Part shown: positions 50,444-58,688 of the stretch, piece after piece | Position numbering within the stretch: position 1 is the first letter of the stretch | Layout: each line of letters opens with the position of its first letter | Source: CADCTB01 sp963768975 | GTDB taxonomy: Bacteria; Actinomycetota; Acidimicrobiia; Acidimicrobiales; AC-14 | DNA length: 64,000 nt | Assembly (NCBI GenBank): GCA_963768975.1 | Contig: CAVYKB010000016.1 | Location: 1-64,000, forward strand | Direction of reading: 5' to 3' | Made by a program: the position numbers and the translations under genes | The notes under the pieces: generated by a model | The model's input: the letters and a program-made list of their open reading frames with translations, nothing else | The model's database searches: none | What the model was told of the DNA's origin: nothing

Positions 50444-51846
50444 GCGCTGACCCGCCGTATCGATTCGACCGCACCGCAACCGCCGGCGATCTCCACCAGC
50501 GGTACGGCGAGCTGGACGACGGGACCGAGACCACCGATACGGTCGCCGTCGCCGGGCGCATGCTGCTGCGCCGGGTCCAGGGCAAGGCCGCGTTCGGCAC
50601 GCTCGCCGACCCCACCGGGCGCATCCAGATCTTCGCCCGGGCCAACAGCACGCCCCGCTTCGACGAGTTCACCTCACTGTCGCTGGGCGACTGGATCGGC
50701 GTCACCGGCACGGTGATGAAGACCCGCCGGGGCGAGCTCTCGGTGGCCGTCGACGACTGGTGTGTGCTGGCCGAGGCCCGCCGGCAGTTCCCCGACAAGT
50801 GGCACGGCCTGGTCGACGTCGACACCCGCTACCGCCAGCGCTACGTCGACCTGTGGGTCAACGAGGAGGCCCGGCGCACGTTCGTCCTGCGCAGCAAGGT
50901 CGTCTCCCTGACCCGGCGGTTCCTGGAGGACCGTGGGTTCCTGGAGGTGGAGACCCCGCTGCTTCACGCCGTCCAGGGTGGGGCCACGGCCAAGCCGTTC
51001 GTCACCCACCACAACGCCCTGGATCAGGACCTCTACCTGCGCATCGCCCCCGAGCTGTACCTGAAGCGGCTGGTGGCCGGCGGCCTGGAGCGGGTGTACG
51101 AGATCGGCCGTGTCTTCCGCAACGAGGGCATCTCGCCCCGCCACAACCCCGAGTTCACCATGCTCGAGCTCTACTGGGCCTACGCCGACTACACCGACGC
51201 CATGGCCCTGACGGAGGAGCTGGTCTCGGGCCTGGCCCAGGACCTGTGCGGCACCACCAAGCTGACCTACGCCGGCCGCGCCCTGGACCTGACGCCCCCG
51301 TGGCGCCGGGCCACCATGGTCGAGCTGATCGCCGAGCACGCCGGCGTCGAGGTCGACATCGCCATGCCGATCGACGACCTGCGGGCCATCGCCAAGAAGT
51401 GCCGGGTGGCGCTCAAGCCGGCGTGGGGGCCGGGGAAGCTCGTCCTGGAGATCTACGAGAAGACCACCGAGGCGGAGATCTGGGGCCCGGTGTTCGTGTG
51501 CGACTACCCGCAGGAGGTGTCGCCGCTGGCCCGCCCCCACCGCTCCAAGCCCGGCTACGTCGAGCGGTTCGAGCCGATCGTCGCCGGCCGGGAGCTGGGG
51601 AACGCCTTCAGTGAGCTCACCGACCCCGACGTCCAGCGGGCCAACTTCGAGGCTCAGGCCGCCGACAAGGAGGCCGGCGACGAAGAGGCGATGTCCGTCG
51701 ACGAGGACTACATCCGGGCCCTGGAGTACGGCCTCCCGCCCACCGCCGGCCTCGGCATCGGCATCGACCGCCTGGTCATGCTCCTGGCCGACGTCCCCAA
51801 CATCCGCGACGTCATCCTCTTCCCCACTCTGCGCCCGGAATCGTGA
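50440..51846 (+). CDS. lysS: lysyl-tRNA synthetase, class II (468 aa)
   Basis: Charges tRNA-Lys. N-terminal OB fold (TVAVAGRMLLRRVQGKAAFG), motif 1 FLEDRGFLEVETPLLHAVQG, motif 2 YEIGRVFRNEGISPRHNPEF, motif 3 GLGIGIDRLVMLLADVPNIR. GTG overlapping coaX. A perfect 17 bp hairpin follows 43 bases after the stop. Ends the pan-nad-lysS run. Confidence 0.94.
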   Translation: MSADPPYRFDRTATAGDLHQRYGELDDGTETTDTVAVAGRMLLRRVQGKAAFGTLADPTGRIQIFARANSTPRFDEFTSLSLGDWIGVTGTVMKTRRGELSVAVDDWCVLAEARRQFPDKWHGLVDVDTRYRQRYVDLWVNEEARRTFVLRSKVVSLTRRFLEDRGFLEVETPLLHAVQGGATAKPFVTHHNALDQDLYLRIAPELYLKRLVAGGLERVYEIGRVFRNEGISPRHNPEFTMLELYWAYADYTDAMALTEELVSGLAQDLCGTTKLTYAGRALDLTPPWRRATMVELIAEHAGVEVDIAMPIDDLRAIAKKCRVALKPAWGPGKLVLEIYEKTTEAEIWGPVFVCDYPQEVSPLARPHRSKPGYVERFEPIVAGRELGNAFSELTDPDVQRANFEAQAADKEAGDEEAMSVDEDYIRALEYGLPPTAGLGIGIDRLVMLLADVPNIRDVILFPTLRPES

Positions 51847-51889
51847 TTGCATCGGCGGCATCGCCGAGTCGCTCTCGTGGACTGAGCTG

Positions 51890-51928
51890 TTGTGCAGAAT
51901 TGCGGCCCAGAGCCGCAATTCTGCACAA
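51890..51928. terminator. 17 bp perfect hairpin between convergent lysS and polyprenyl synthase
   Basis: TTGTGCAGAATTGCGGC and GCCGCAATTCTGCACAA flank the 5-base loop ccaga. It sits one base beyond the polyprenyl synthase stop and 43 bases past lysS, so it can serve both strands as a terminator. No U-tract. Confidence 0.8.
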
Positions 51929-52945
51929 TCAAGCGTGGCGGGGGATGTTCTCGATCAGGTGGTCGCCCAGGGAGGCCAGGGCGCCCATGACCTGCTCGCC
52001 GCCCTCACCGCCGGCCCTCACGGCCTCCAGCGCTGCCGCCGACTCGCCGGCGTAGCGCCGGGCGACGTCGATCGCCGCCCCCACCGCCCCGTTCGAGCGG
52101 ACGATCTCCCGCACCGCGTCGACCTCGTCGCGCTCCAGGGGTGCCCCGAGCAGCCGGCGCAGGTCCTCCGACGATTCCGCCGAGGCCAGCGCCCGGATGA
52201 CCGGCAGGGTGTAGACGCCCTCCACCAGGTCGTTCCCGGCCGGCTTGCCCAACTCTTCGTCGGTGGCGACCACGTCGAGGATGTCGTCGACAATCTGGAA
52301 CACCATGCCGACCTGCTCGCCGTAGGCCGTCAGCGCCTCGATCCCGGGGCGGTCGATGCCGGCGGTTATGGCGCCCACCCGGCACGCCGTCGCCATCAGG
52401 GCAGCGGTCTTGCCGGCGATGGAGACCAGGTACGACTCCTCGGAGCGGGTCACATCGAAGGTCTGGGCCAGCTCCCGGACCTGGCCCTCGCACAGCCGGC
52501 CGATGGTGGCGGCCAGCAGCCCGGCCACCTCCGTGCCCAGCGAGGCGGCGATCTCCGACGCCCGGGCCAGCAGGAAGTCGCCGGCCAGGATGGCCACCAG
52601 GTTTCCCCAGCGGGCATTGACCGAGTCGACGTTGCGCCGGGTGCGGGCCTCGTCCATCACGTCGTCGTGGTAGAGCGACCCCAGGTGGACGAGCTCCACC
52701 GCGACGGCCCCCATGATGACGTCGTCGTCCGCCGGGCCCCCGCCCAGCTCCCCGACCGCCACGGCCAGCGCCGGCCGGAGGCGCTTGCCGCCGGCGGTGA
52801 TCAGATGCGACGCCACCTCGGCCAGGAAGGGGTCGCCGGTGCGCACATTGGCCAGCAGGGCCTTCTCCACCCGGGCCAAATCCTCCTCCAAGCAAGGGAG
52901 GGAAAGCAACGGGGCGAGGCTGACCACTGCTTGAGGGTAGGTCAA
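51929..52945 (-). CDS. polyprenyl diphosphate synthase (338 aa)
   Basis: Trans-isoprenyl synthase for menaquinone side chains or other prenyl chains. First Asp-rich motif LVHLGSLYHDDVMDEARTRR, second VFQIVDDILDVVATDEELGK, with GGKRLRPALAVAVGEL as the IPP-binding Lys/Arg region. Product length cannot be fixed from sequence; small residues before the first motif suggest a long-chain product. TTG start; GTG a few codons later is an option. Divergent from clpC. Confidence 0.88.
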   Translation of the reverse strand: MTYPQAVVSLAPLLSLPCLEEDLARVEKALLANVRTGDPFLAEVASHLITAGGKRLRPALAVAVGELGGGPADDDVIMGAVAVELVHLGSLYHDDVMDEARTRRNVDSVNARWGNLVAILAGDFLLARASEIAASLGTEVAGLLAATIGRLCEGQVRELAQTFDVTRSEESYLVSIAGKTAALMATACRVGAITAGIDRPGIEALTAYGEQVGMVFQIVDDILDVVATDEELGKPAGNDLVEGVYTLPVIRALASAESSEDLRRLLGAPLERDEVDAVREIVRSNGAVGAAIDVARRYAGESAAALEAVRAGGEGGEQVMGALASLGDHLIENIPRHA

Positions 52946-53051
52946 TCCGTGCCGAGATAGGAATCTCGACGACCTGGTGAGTGTTCGTTTTCACGCGGGC
53001 ACCACTACACTGAAGTTCCGAGCCCGCCCGTCCCCGTTAGGGGGTTCCACC
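52946..53051. promoter_or_regulatory. divergent control region of polyprenyl synthase and clpC
   Basis: Holds the palindrome CGAGAT-agga-ATCTCG (52953-52968) and a -10-like TACACT (53006-53011), 40 bases before the clpC TTG, with GGGGG as its ribosome site. No CtsR-type or clear ClgR-type motif was found. Confidence 0.35.
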
Positions 53052-55535
53052 TTGTTCGAACGATTTACAGACCGAGCCCGCCGGGTCGTCGTACTGGCCC
53101 AGGAAGAAGCTCGCCTCCTCAACCACAACTACATCGGCACCGAGCACATCCTGCTCGGGCTGATCCACGAGGGCGAGGGGGTGGCGGCAAAGGCCCTCGA
53201 GCAGCTGGGAATCTCCCTCGAGGCCGTGCGCACGCAGGTCGAGGAGATCATCGGCCAGGGCGGATCGTCCCCCTCCGGGCACATCCCGTTCACCCCGCGC
53301 GCCAAGAAGGTCCTCGAGCTGTCCCTCCGTGAGGCGCTCCAGCTCGGCCACAACTACATCGGCACCGAGCACATCCTGCTCGGCCTCATCCGTGAGGGCG
53401 AGGGCGTGGCCGCCCAGGTGCTGGTCAAGCTGGGTGCCGATCTGAGCCGGGTCCGCCAGCAGGTCATCCAGCTCCTGTCCGGCTACGCCGGCAAGGAGGG
53501 CGCCACCACCGGCGGCCCCGCCGGCGAGGCCACCCCCGCCGGCTCCCTGGTGCTGGACCAGTTCGGCCGCAACCTCACCCAGCTGGCCCGCGAGAAGAAG
53601 CTCGACCCGGTCATCGGCCGCGAGCGCGAGATCGAGCGGGTCATGCAGGTCCTGTCCCGCCGCACCAAGAACAACCCGGTCCTCATCGGCGAGCCCGGCG
53701 TCGGCAAGACGGCCATCGTCGAGGGCTTGTCCCAGCAGATCGTGGCCAACACCGTGCCCGACACGCTGAAGGGCAAGCAGCTCTACACCCTCGACCTGGG
53801 CGCTCTCGTGGCCGGCTCCCGCTACCGCGGTGACTTCGAGGAGCGCCTCAAGAAGGTGCTCAAGGAGATCCGCACCCGGGGCGACATCATCTTGTTCATC
53901 GACGAGCTCCACACCCTGGTGGGTGCCGGCGCCGCCGAGGGCGCCATCGACGCCGCGTCCATCCTCAAGCCCATGCTGGCCCGGGGTGAGCTGCAGACCA
54001 TCGGCGCCACCACGTTGGATGAGTACCGCAAACACCTGGAGAAGGACGCCGCCCTCGAGCGCCGCTTCCAGCCCATCAAGGTGGAGGAGCCCACCGTGGC
54101 CCATACCATCGAGATCCTCCGGGGCATCCGCGACCGCTACGAAGCCCACCACCGGGTGACCATCACCGACCAGGCCATCGTCGCCGCCGCCAACCTCTCC
54201 GATCGCTACATCTCCGACCGCCACCTGCCCGACAAGGCCATCGACCTCATCGACGAGGCCGGCTCCCGCATGGTCATGCGCCGGATGAAGACCCCGCCCG
54301 ACTACAAGGAACTCGAGAACGACCTGTCCCGCGTCCGCAAGGAGAAGGAACAGGCCATCGAGAACCAGAAGTTCGAGCAGGCCGCCAAGCTCCGCGACCA
54401 GGAGAAGGCGCTGGAGGAGCGCAAGAAGGAAAAGGAAAAGGAGTGGAAGGCCGAGGGCATCGACCTCTTCGACGAGGTCGACGAGGAAGGTATCGCCGAG
54501 GTGCTGGCCCTGTGGACGGGCATCCCCGTCTACAAGCTCACCGAGGAGGAGACGGCCAAGCTCCTGCGCATGGAGGAGGAGCTGCACCGCCGGGTCATCA
54601 GCCAGGAGGACGCCATCAAAGCCGTCTCCCAGGCCATCCGCCGCACCCGGGCCGGCCTCAAGGACCCCAAGCGCCCGTCGGGCTCGTTCATCTTCCTGGG
54701 CCCCTCGGGCGTGGGCAAGACCGAGCTGGCCAAGACCCTCGCCGAGTTCCTGTTCGGCGACGAGAGCCACCTGATCCAGCTCGACATGTCCGAGTACATG
54801 GAGAAGCACACGGTGTCTCGTCTGGTCGGCTCGCCCCCGGGCTACGTCGGCTACGAGGAAGGCGGCCAGCTCACCGAAGCCGTCCGCCGCAAGCCGTTCT
54901 CCGTCGTGCTCTTCGACGAGATCGAGAAGGCCCACCCTGATGTCTTCAACGCCCTGCTCCAGATCCTGGAGGACGGCAGGCTGACCGACGCCCAGGGCCG
55001 CACGGTCGACTTCAAGAACACCGTGATCATCATGACCTCCAACCTGGGCACCGCCGACCTCCGGAAGGCCTCCATCGGCTTCCAGAAGTCGAGCGAGGCG
55101 GTGACGTACGAGAAGATGAAGGAGAAGGTGGCCGAGGCGCTCAAGCAGCACTTCCGCCCCGAGTTCCTGAACCGGATCGACGACACGATCGTCTTCCACG
55201 AGCTCAGCCGGCAGGAGGTCACCCAGATCGTCGACCTCATGTCCAAGCGCCTCAAGGACCAGCTGGCCAGCCAGGGCCTCACCCTGGAGCTGACCGACGC
55301 AGCCAAGCTGCTGCTGGCCGAGAAGGGCTACGACCCCACGCTCGGTGCCCGGCCCCTGCGCCGTGCCCTCCAGCGGATGGTCGAGGACAAGATGTCCGAG
55401 CGGATCCTCTGGAAGGAGTTCCGCGCCGGCGAGACCATCATCGTCGACGCCGAGGACGACGAGATCGTCTTCCGCACCATCGAGGGCATCGAACCGCCCC
55501 CGGTCGAGCTGGCCGAGACCGGTCCCGCCGACTGA
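53052..55535 (+). CDS. clpC: ATP-dependent Clp protease ATPase subunit ClpC (827 aa)
   Basis: AAA+ unfoldase that feeds ClpP. Two N-domain repeats (each with LGHNYIGTEHILLGLI-type sequence) cover residues 1-145; first ATPase Walker A GEPGVGKTAIVEG; UVR coiled region KEKEQAIENQKFEQAAKLRD; second Walker A GPSGVGKTELAKT; ClpP-docking IGF loop in KASIGFQKS. TTG start gives the family-standard LFERFTDRARR beginning. A 19 bp hairpin follows the stop. Related to essential mycobacterial ClpC1. Confidence 0.94.
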   Translation: MFERFTDRARRVVVLAQEEARLLNHNYIGTEHILLGLIHEGEGVAAKALEQLGISLEAVRTQVEEIIGQGGSSPSGHIPFTPRAKKVLELSLREALQLGHNYIGTEHILLGLIREGEGVAAQVLVKLGADLSRVRQQVIQLLSGYAGKEGATTGGPAGEATPAGSLVLDQFGRNLTQLAREKKLDPVIGREREIERVMQVLSRRTKNNPVLIGEPGVGKTAIVEGLSQQIVANTVPDTLKGKQLYTLDLGALVAGSRYRGDFEERLKKVLKEIRTRGDIILFIDELHTLVGAGAAEGAIDAASILKPMLARGELQTIGATTLDEYRKHLEKDAALERRFQPIKVEEPTVAHTIEILRGIRDRYEAHHRVTITDQAIVAAANLSDRYISDRHLPDKAIDLIDEAGSRMVMRRMKTPPDYKELENDLSRVRKEKEQAIENQKFEQAAKLRDQEKALEERKKEKEKEWKAEGIDLFDEVDEEGIAEVLALWTGIPVYKLTEEETAKLLRMEEELHRRVISQEDAIKAVSQAIRRTRAGLKDPKRPSGSFIFLGPSGVGKTELAKTLAEFLFGDESHLIQLDMSEYMEKHTVSRLVGSPPGYVGYEEGGQLTEAVRRKPFSVVLFDEIEKAHPDVFNALLQILEDGRLTDAQGRTVDFKNTVIIMTSNLGTADLRKASIGFQKSSEAVTYEKMKEKVAEALKQHFRPEFLNRIDDTIVFHELSRQEVTQIVDLMSKRLKDQLASQGLTLELTDAAKLLLAEKGYDPTLGARPLRRALQRMVEDKMSERILWKEFRAGETIIVDAEDDEIVFRTIEGIEPPPVELAETGPAD

Positions 55536-55541
55536 TTCCCG

Positions 55542-55588
55542 AACTGGCTGCAGTTACCCGCGGATACGACGGGTAACTGCAGCCAGTT
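55542..55588. terminator. 19 bp perfect hairpin after clpC
   Basis: AACTGGCTGCAGTTACCCG and CGGGTAACTGCAGCCAGTT enclose a 9-base loop, six bases after the clpC stop. No U-tract, as for the hairpin after lysS. Confidence 0.8.
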
Positions 55589-55671
55589 GCGCGTGGTCCC
55601 ACAGCTGATGCGACGCGCTTCCGCCATGGTCGTGCCGGCCGTGACCCTGGCGCCTGCGAGACGAGCAGCTT

Positions 55672-55700
55672 GGACGGCGGCGCCACTCGGGACGACCTGG
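55672..55700 (+). repeat. 29 bp near-identical direct repeat, copy 1
   Basis: Matches 27 of 29 bases of copy 2 about 1 kb downstream (56681-56709). This copy is in the leader of the LppM-like gene; copy 2 is inside the wHTH gene. Shared core GCGGGACGACCTGG-like. Confidence 0.6.
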
Positions 55701-55750
55701 TGGCCGGGACCCTCCTGCCGGCGCTGACCCCACTACCGTCCTGGCCAACG

Positions 55751-56500
55751 ATGCGCCGGCGCCTGCTTCTCCTCCTCCTTGCCCTCCTGGCCTGGGCGGC
55801 CAGCGCGTGCCAGGTCACCCTCACCGCCGGCGTCGAGGTCAACCGGGACGGTACCGGGCAGGTCACCGCCGGCGTGGGGCTGGACGACGAAGCCGTCAAG
55901 GAGATCGGCGACCTGGCCGGCGCCCTCCGCCTGGACGACGTCCGCCGTGCCGGCTGGCAGGTCGACCAGCCCCGCAAGGAGGGCGACGGGCTGACCTGGG
56001 TCCGGGCGGCCAAGCCGTTCAACGAGCCGGAGCAGGTGCCGGCGATCGTCGCCGAGCTCAACGGCCCGACCGGCCCCTTCCGCGACTTCCGGGTCGAGCG
56101 CACCAAGTCGCTCACCCGGAGCAAGACAACTTTCACCGGCACGGTGGACCTGGCCGCCGGCCTGTCCGGCCTGGCCGACGACGAGCTCACCGCCGCCCTG
56201 GACGACGTCGACCTCGGCCTCGGTGTGGAAGCCCTGCGCCGGCGATTCGGCGACCGCATCAAGGTCGAGGCCTCCGCCCGCCTCCCCGGCGAGCTCACCA
56301 CCAACGCACCGGCTCGCGACGGCCGCAGGGCGACCTGGGCCCCGGAGATCGGCCAGACCCTGCAGCTCGAGGCGTCCAGCTCGGCCTTCAAGATCGACCC
56401 CCGCCTCCCGATCGTCGCCGGCGCCGCCTTTCTCCTGGCGGTCAGCCTGCTGGTCGTCCTCCTGCGCCGACGCCGGCGAGCCAGAAACGGGCGCCGGTAG
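55751..56500 (+). CDS. LppM-like lipoprotein, DUF3153 (249 aa)
   Basis: Signal MRRRLLLLLLALLAW with lipobox ASAC near residue 21, a beta-rich domain (QVTLTAGVEVNRDGTGQVTA...) and a C-terminal membrane helix VAGAAFLLAVSLLVVLLRRR followed by arginines. This is the layout of mycobacterial LppM/DUF3153 proteins, implicated there in envelope and host interaction; the role in this organism is unknown. A TACCGT hexamer lies 11 bases before the ATG; no Shine-Dalgarno. Confidence 0.65.
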   Translation: MRRRLLLLLLALLAWAASACQVTLTAGVEVNRDGTGQVTAGVGLDDEAVKEIGDLAGALRLDDVRRAGWQVDQPRKEGDGLTWVRAAKPFNEPEQVPAIVAELNGPTGPFRDFRVERTKSLTRSKTTFTGTVDLAAGLSGLADDELTAALDDVDLGLGVEALRRRFGDRIKVEASARLPGELTTNAPARDGRRATWAPEIGQTLQLEASSSAFKIDPRLPIVAGAAFLLAVSLLVVLLRRRRRARNGRR

Positions 56501-56503
56501 TCT
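56498..56503 (+). promoter_or_regulatory. -10 element TAGTCT, leaderless start
   Basis: TAGTCT overlaps the LppM-like stop and ends seven bases before the GTG of the next gene; no Shine-Dalgarno. Confidence 0.4.
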
Positions 56504-56510
56504 CCCATCC

Positions 56511-57245
56511 GTGGAGGCGGACGACCCAGCCCGGATGGCCGGCCTTGTCGCTCCGGTCATCGACCGGCTCCGGAACGGCGTGGCCGGCCGGGTGATGGTG
56601 CGCGGCGCCGAGCTGACCAGCGCGACCGGCGTGCCCGAGGACGCCGTCCGCACCCTCGCCATGCTCCGCAACCGCATGCCGGACGGCGCCGCCACGCGGG
56701 ACGACCTGGTCACCGTGATGCGCTACCTGCCGGTCGCCAAGGTCGATCAGGGGATCGACAAGGCCCTCGACGCCGGCGTGCTGACCACCCACTCGGACGG
56801 AGTGCTGCGCTTCACCGACCGCGGCCGAGCCATGGTGGCAGACCTCCACCGGCTGATGGCCGATATCGTCGCCGGGCTCTGGGCCGGGCACGAGGAGCGG
56901 GTGACGGCGCTGCTCGACCTCACCACCCGCGCCCTCGACGCCGCCACCACCACCGCTGGGCCGGCCTTCGCGGTGATGTACCCGCCGTACGAGCCGGCCG
57001 GCACGCCACCGTCCATGGTGCTCGCCGAACGCCTGACGCCGCTGCGATTCCACCGCTTCGATGCTCACGTCGCCGCATGGCAGGCCGCCGGGCTCACCGT
57101 CGAGCAGATCAGGACGCTGCCGCCAGGCGCCGAGCGTCAGCGGATCGAGGAGGAGACCAACCGGCGGGCGGCGGCGCCGTATGCGGCGTTGGACGCCGCT
57201 GAGCGTCTCGACCTGCTCGGCGGCCTCGGCGCCCTCCCGAACTGA
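56511..57245 (+). CDS. winged-helix-like hypothetical protein (244 aa)
   Basis: The first 110 residues look like a winged-helix unit: MVRGAELTSATGVPEDAVRT, RDDLVTVMRYLPVAKVDQGI, DKALDAGVLTTHSDGVLRFT and DRGRAMVADLHRL. The second half is helical, with a stretch PPSMVLAERLTPLRFHRFDA, and ends near AERLDLLGGLGAL. This resembles MarR-like proteins with an added helical domain. Family not identified with certainty. It carries copy 2 of a 29 bp repeat. Confidence 0.5.
   Translation: MEADDPARMAGLVAPVIDRLRNGVAGRVMVRGAELTSATGVPEDAVRTLAMLRNRMPDGAATRDDLVTVMRYLPVAKVDQGIDKALDAGVLTTHSDGVLRFTDRGRAMVADLHRLMADIVAGLWAGHEERVTALLDLTTRALDAATTTAGPAFAVMYPPYEPAGTPPSMVLAERLTPLRFHRFDAHVAAWQAAGLTVEQIRTLPPGAERQRIEEETNRRAAAPYAALDAAERLDLLGGLGALPN
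56681..56709 (+). repeat. 29 bp near-identical direct repeat, copy 2
   Basis: Second copy of the repeat found at 55672-55700, here coding for PDGAATRDDL within the wHTH protein. Two mismatches. Confidence 0.6.
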
Positions 57246-57279
57246 ACGGGTGGTCCGCCGCACTGTCGTAGCCCCTCGG

Positions 57280-57285
57280 TAGGGT
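57280..57285 (+). promoter_or_regulatory. -10 element TAGGGT before radA
   Basis: TAGGGT ends eight bases before the radA ATG; no Shine-Dalgarno. Confidence 0.4.
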
Positions 57286-57293
57286 CCTCGTAC

Positions 57294-58688
57294 ATGGCGA
57301 AGGTGAGATCGATCTACCGCTGCGCGGACTGCGGGTCCGAGGGCCCGCAGTGGACGGGCCGTTGCGCCGGCTGCGGCGCGTGGAACACCATCGTCGAGGA
57401 GCGGTCGACGCCGGCGGCCACCGCCGGCGGCACCCTCACCGCCCCCAGCCGGGTCATGCCCATCGCCGACGTGGAGAGCGAGGGCTGGGCGCCCCGCCCG
57501 GTCGGCATCGGGGAGCTGGACCGGGTGCTCGGCGGCGGCCTGGTCGCTGGCTCGGTGACACTGCTCGGCGGCGAGCCCGGCATCGGCAAGTCCACGCTGC
57601 TGCTCCAGTCGCTCGCGGCCATGGCGGCCCAGGGCATCACCTGCCTCCTCGCCTGCGCCGAGGAGTCGGCCCAGCAGGTCCGGATGCGGGCCGCCCGCCT
57701 CGGCGCGCTGTACCCGAAGCTGTGGCTGGTCGCCGAGACCGATCTGTCGGCCATCCTGGCCCACGCCGGCGCCGTGCGGCCCGACGTGCTTGTCGTCGAC
57801 TCCATCCAGACCGTGTTCGACCCCGAACTGGCGTCGGCCCCCGGTTCGGTCGCCCAGGTGCGGGAGTGCGCCCACCGGCTGGTCCGGGCGGCCAAGGACG
57901 CCGGCCGGGCCACCGTCCTCGTGGGCCACGTCACCAAGGACGGCGCCCTCGCCGGCCCCCGCGTCCTCGAGCACGTGGTCGACACCGTGCTGTCCTTCGA
58001 GGGTGAGCGCCACCATGCGCTTCGCCTGCTGCGGGCGGTCAAGCACCGGTTCGGGCCCACCAGCGAGCTGGGGCTGTTCGAGATGACCGACGACGGCCTG
58101 GCCGGCGTACCCGACCCCGGCCGCCTGTTTCTCTCCGACCGCCAGGCCCACGCGCCCGGCTCCGCCGTCGTCCCGACTCTTGAGGGCCACCGCCCGCTGA
58201 CGGTGGAGCTCCAGGCCCTGGTGGCCAAGACGAACCTGACCATGCCCCGCCGCTCGGCCCAGGGGCTCGACGCCGGCCGTCTGGCCATGATCACCGCGGT
58301 GCTCGAGGAGCGGGTCGGCATCCCGCTGGTGGGTGCCGACATCTACGCCCTGGCCGTGGGCGGCGTGCGGGTGGTGGAGCCCGGTGCCGACCTTGCCCTG
58401 GCCCTGGCCCTGGTCTCCTCCATCACCAAGAAGCCCCTGCCGGCGGACCTCGTCGCCTGCGGCGAGATCGGCCTCTGCGGCGAGCTGCGCCAGGTCGGTC
58501 AGACCGGGCGGCGCCTGGCCGAGGCGGCCCGGCTGGGGTTCCGGAGGGCGATCGTCCCCGCATCCGCCCCCGAAGCGCCGCCCGGCTTCGAGGTGCTCAG
58601 GGCATCGACGCTGGTCGAGGCGCTCGCCCAGGCGACTCTGACGATCGGCGCCAAACCGGTAGGATTTCCGCGTGCCGTCCCGGCGTGA
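57294..58688 (+). CDS. radA: DNA repair protein RadA/Sms (464 aa)
   Basis: Helicase-like recombination factor. Four-Cys zinc finger YRCADCGSEGPQWTGRCAGC at residues 7-27; Walker A GGEPGIGKSTLLLQ near 96; the RadA motif here reads KHRFGPTSELG instead of KNRFG; and the Lon-like C-terminal domain has GVRVVEPGADLALALALVSS. Length standard. disA overlaps the end, an arrangement widespread in Gram-positives. Confidence 0.93.
   Translation: MAKVRSIYRCADCGSEGPQWTGRCAGCGAWNTIVEERSTPAATAGGTLTAPSRVMPIADVESEGWAPRPVGIGELDRVLGGGLVAGSVTLLGGEPGIGKSTLLLQSLAAMAAQGITCLLACAEESAQQVRMRAARLGALYPKLWLVAETDLSAILAHAGAVRPDVLVVDSIQTVFDPELASAPGSVAQVRECAHRLVRAAKDAGRATVLVGHVTKDGALAGPRVLEHVVDTVLSFEGERHHALRLLRAVKHRFGPTSELGLFEMTDDGLAGVPDPGRLFLSDRQAHAPGSAVVPTLEGHRPLTVELQALVAKTNLTMPRRSAQGLDAGRLAMITAVLEERVGIPLVGADIYALAVGGVRVVEPGADLALALALVSSITKKPLPADLVACGEIGLCGELRQVGQTGRRLAEAARLGFRRAIVPASAPEAPPGFEVLRASTLVEALAQATLTIGAKPVGFPRAVPA
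58660..58665 (+). promoter_or_regulatory. -10 element TAGGAT before disA, with possible -35 CTGACG
   Basis: CTGACG (58638-58643), 16 bases, TAGGAT, then six bases to the disA GTG. It is inside the end of radA and could give disA its own leaderless message. Confidence 0.4.

Noticed and set aside
53037..55199. 720-codon minus-strand open frame opposite clpC
   Set aside because: No recognisable domain and a Leu/Val/Gly/Asp bias; clpC on the plus strand is certain.
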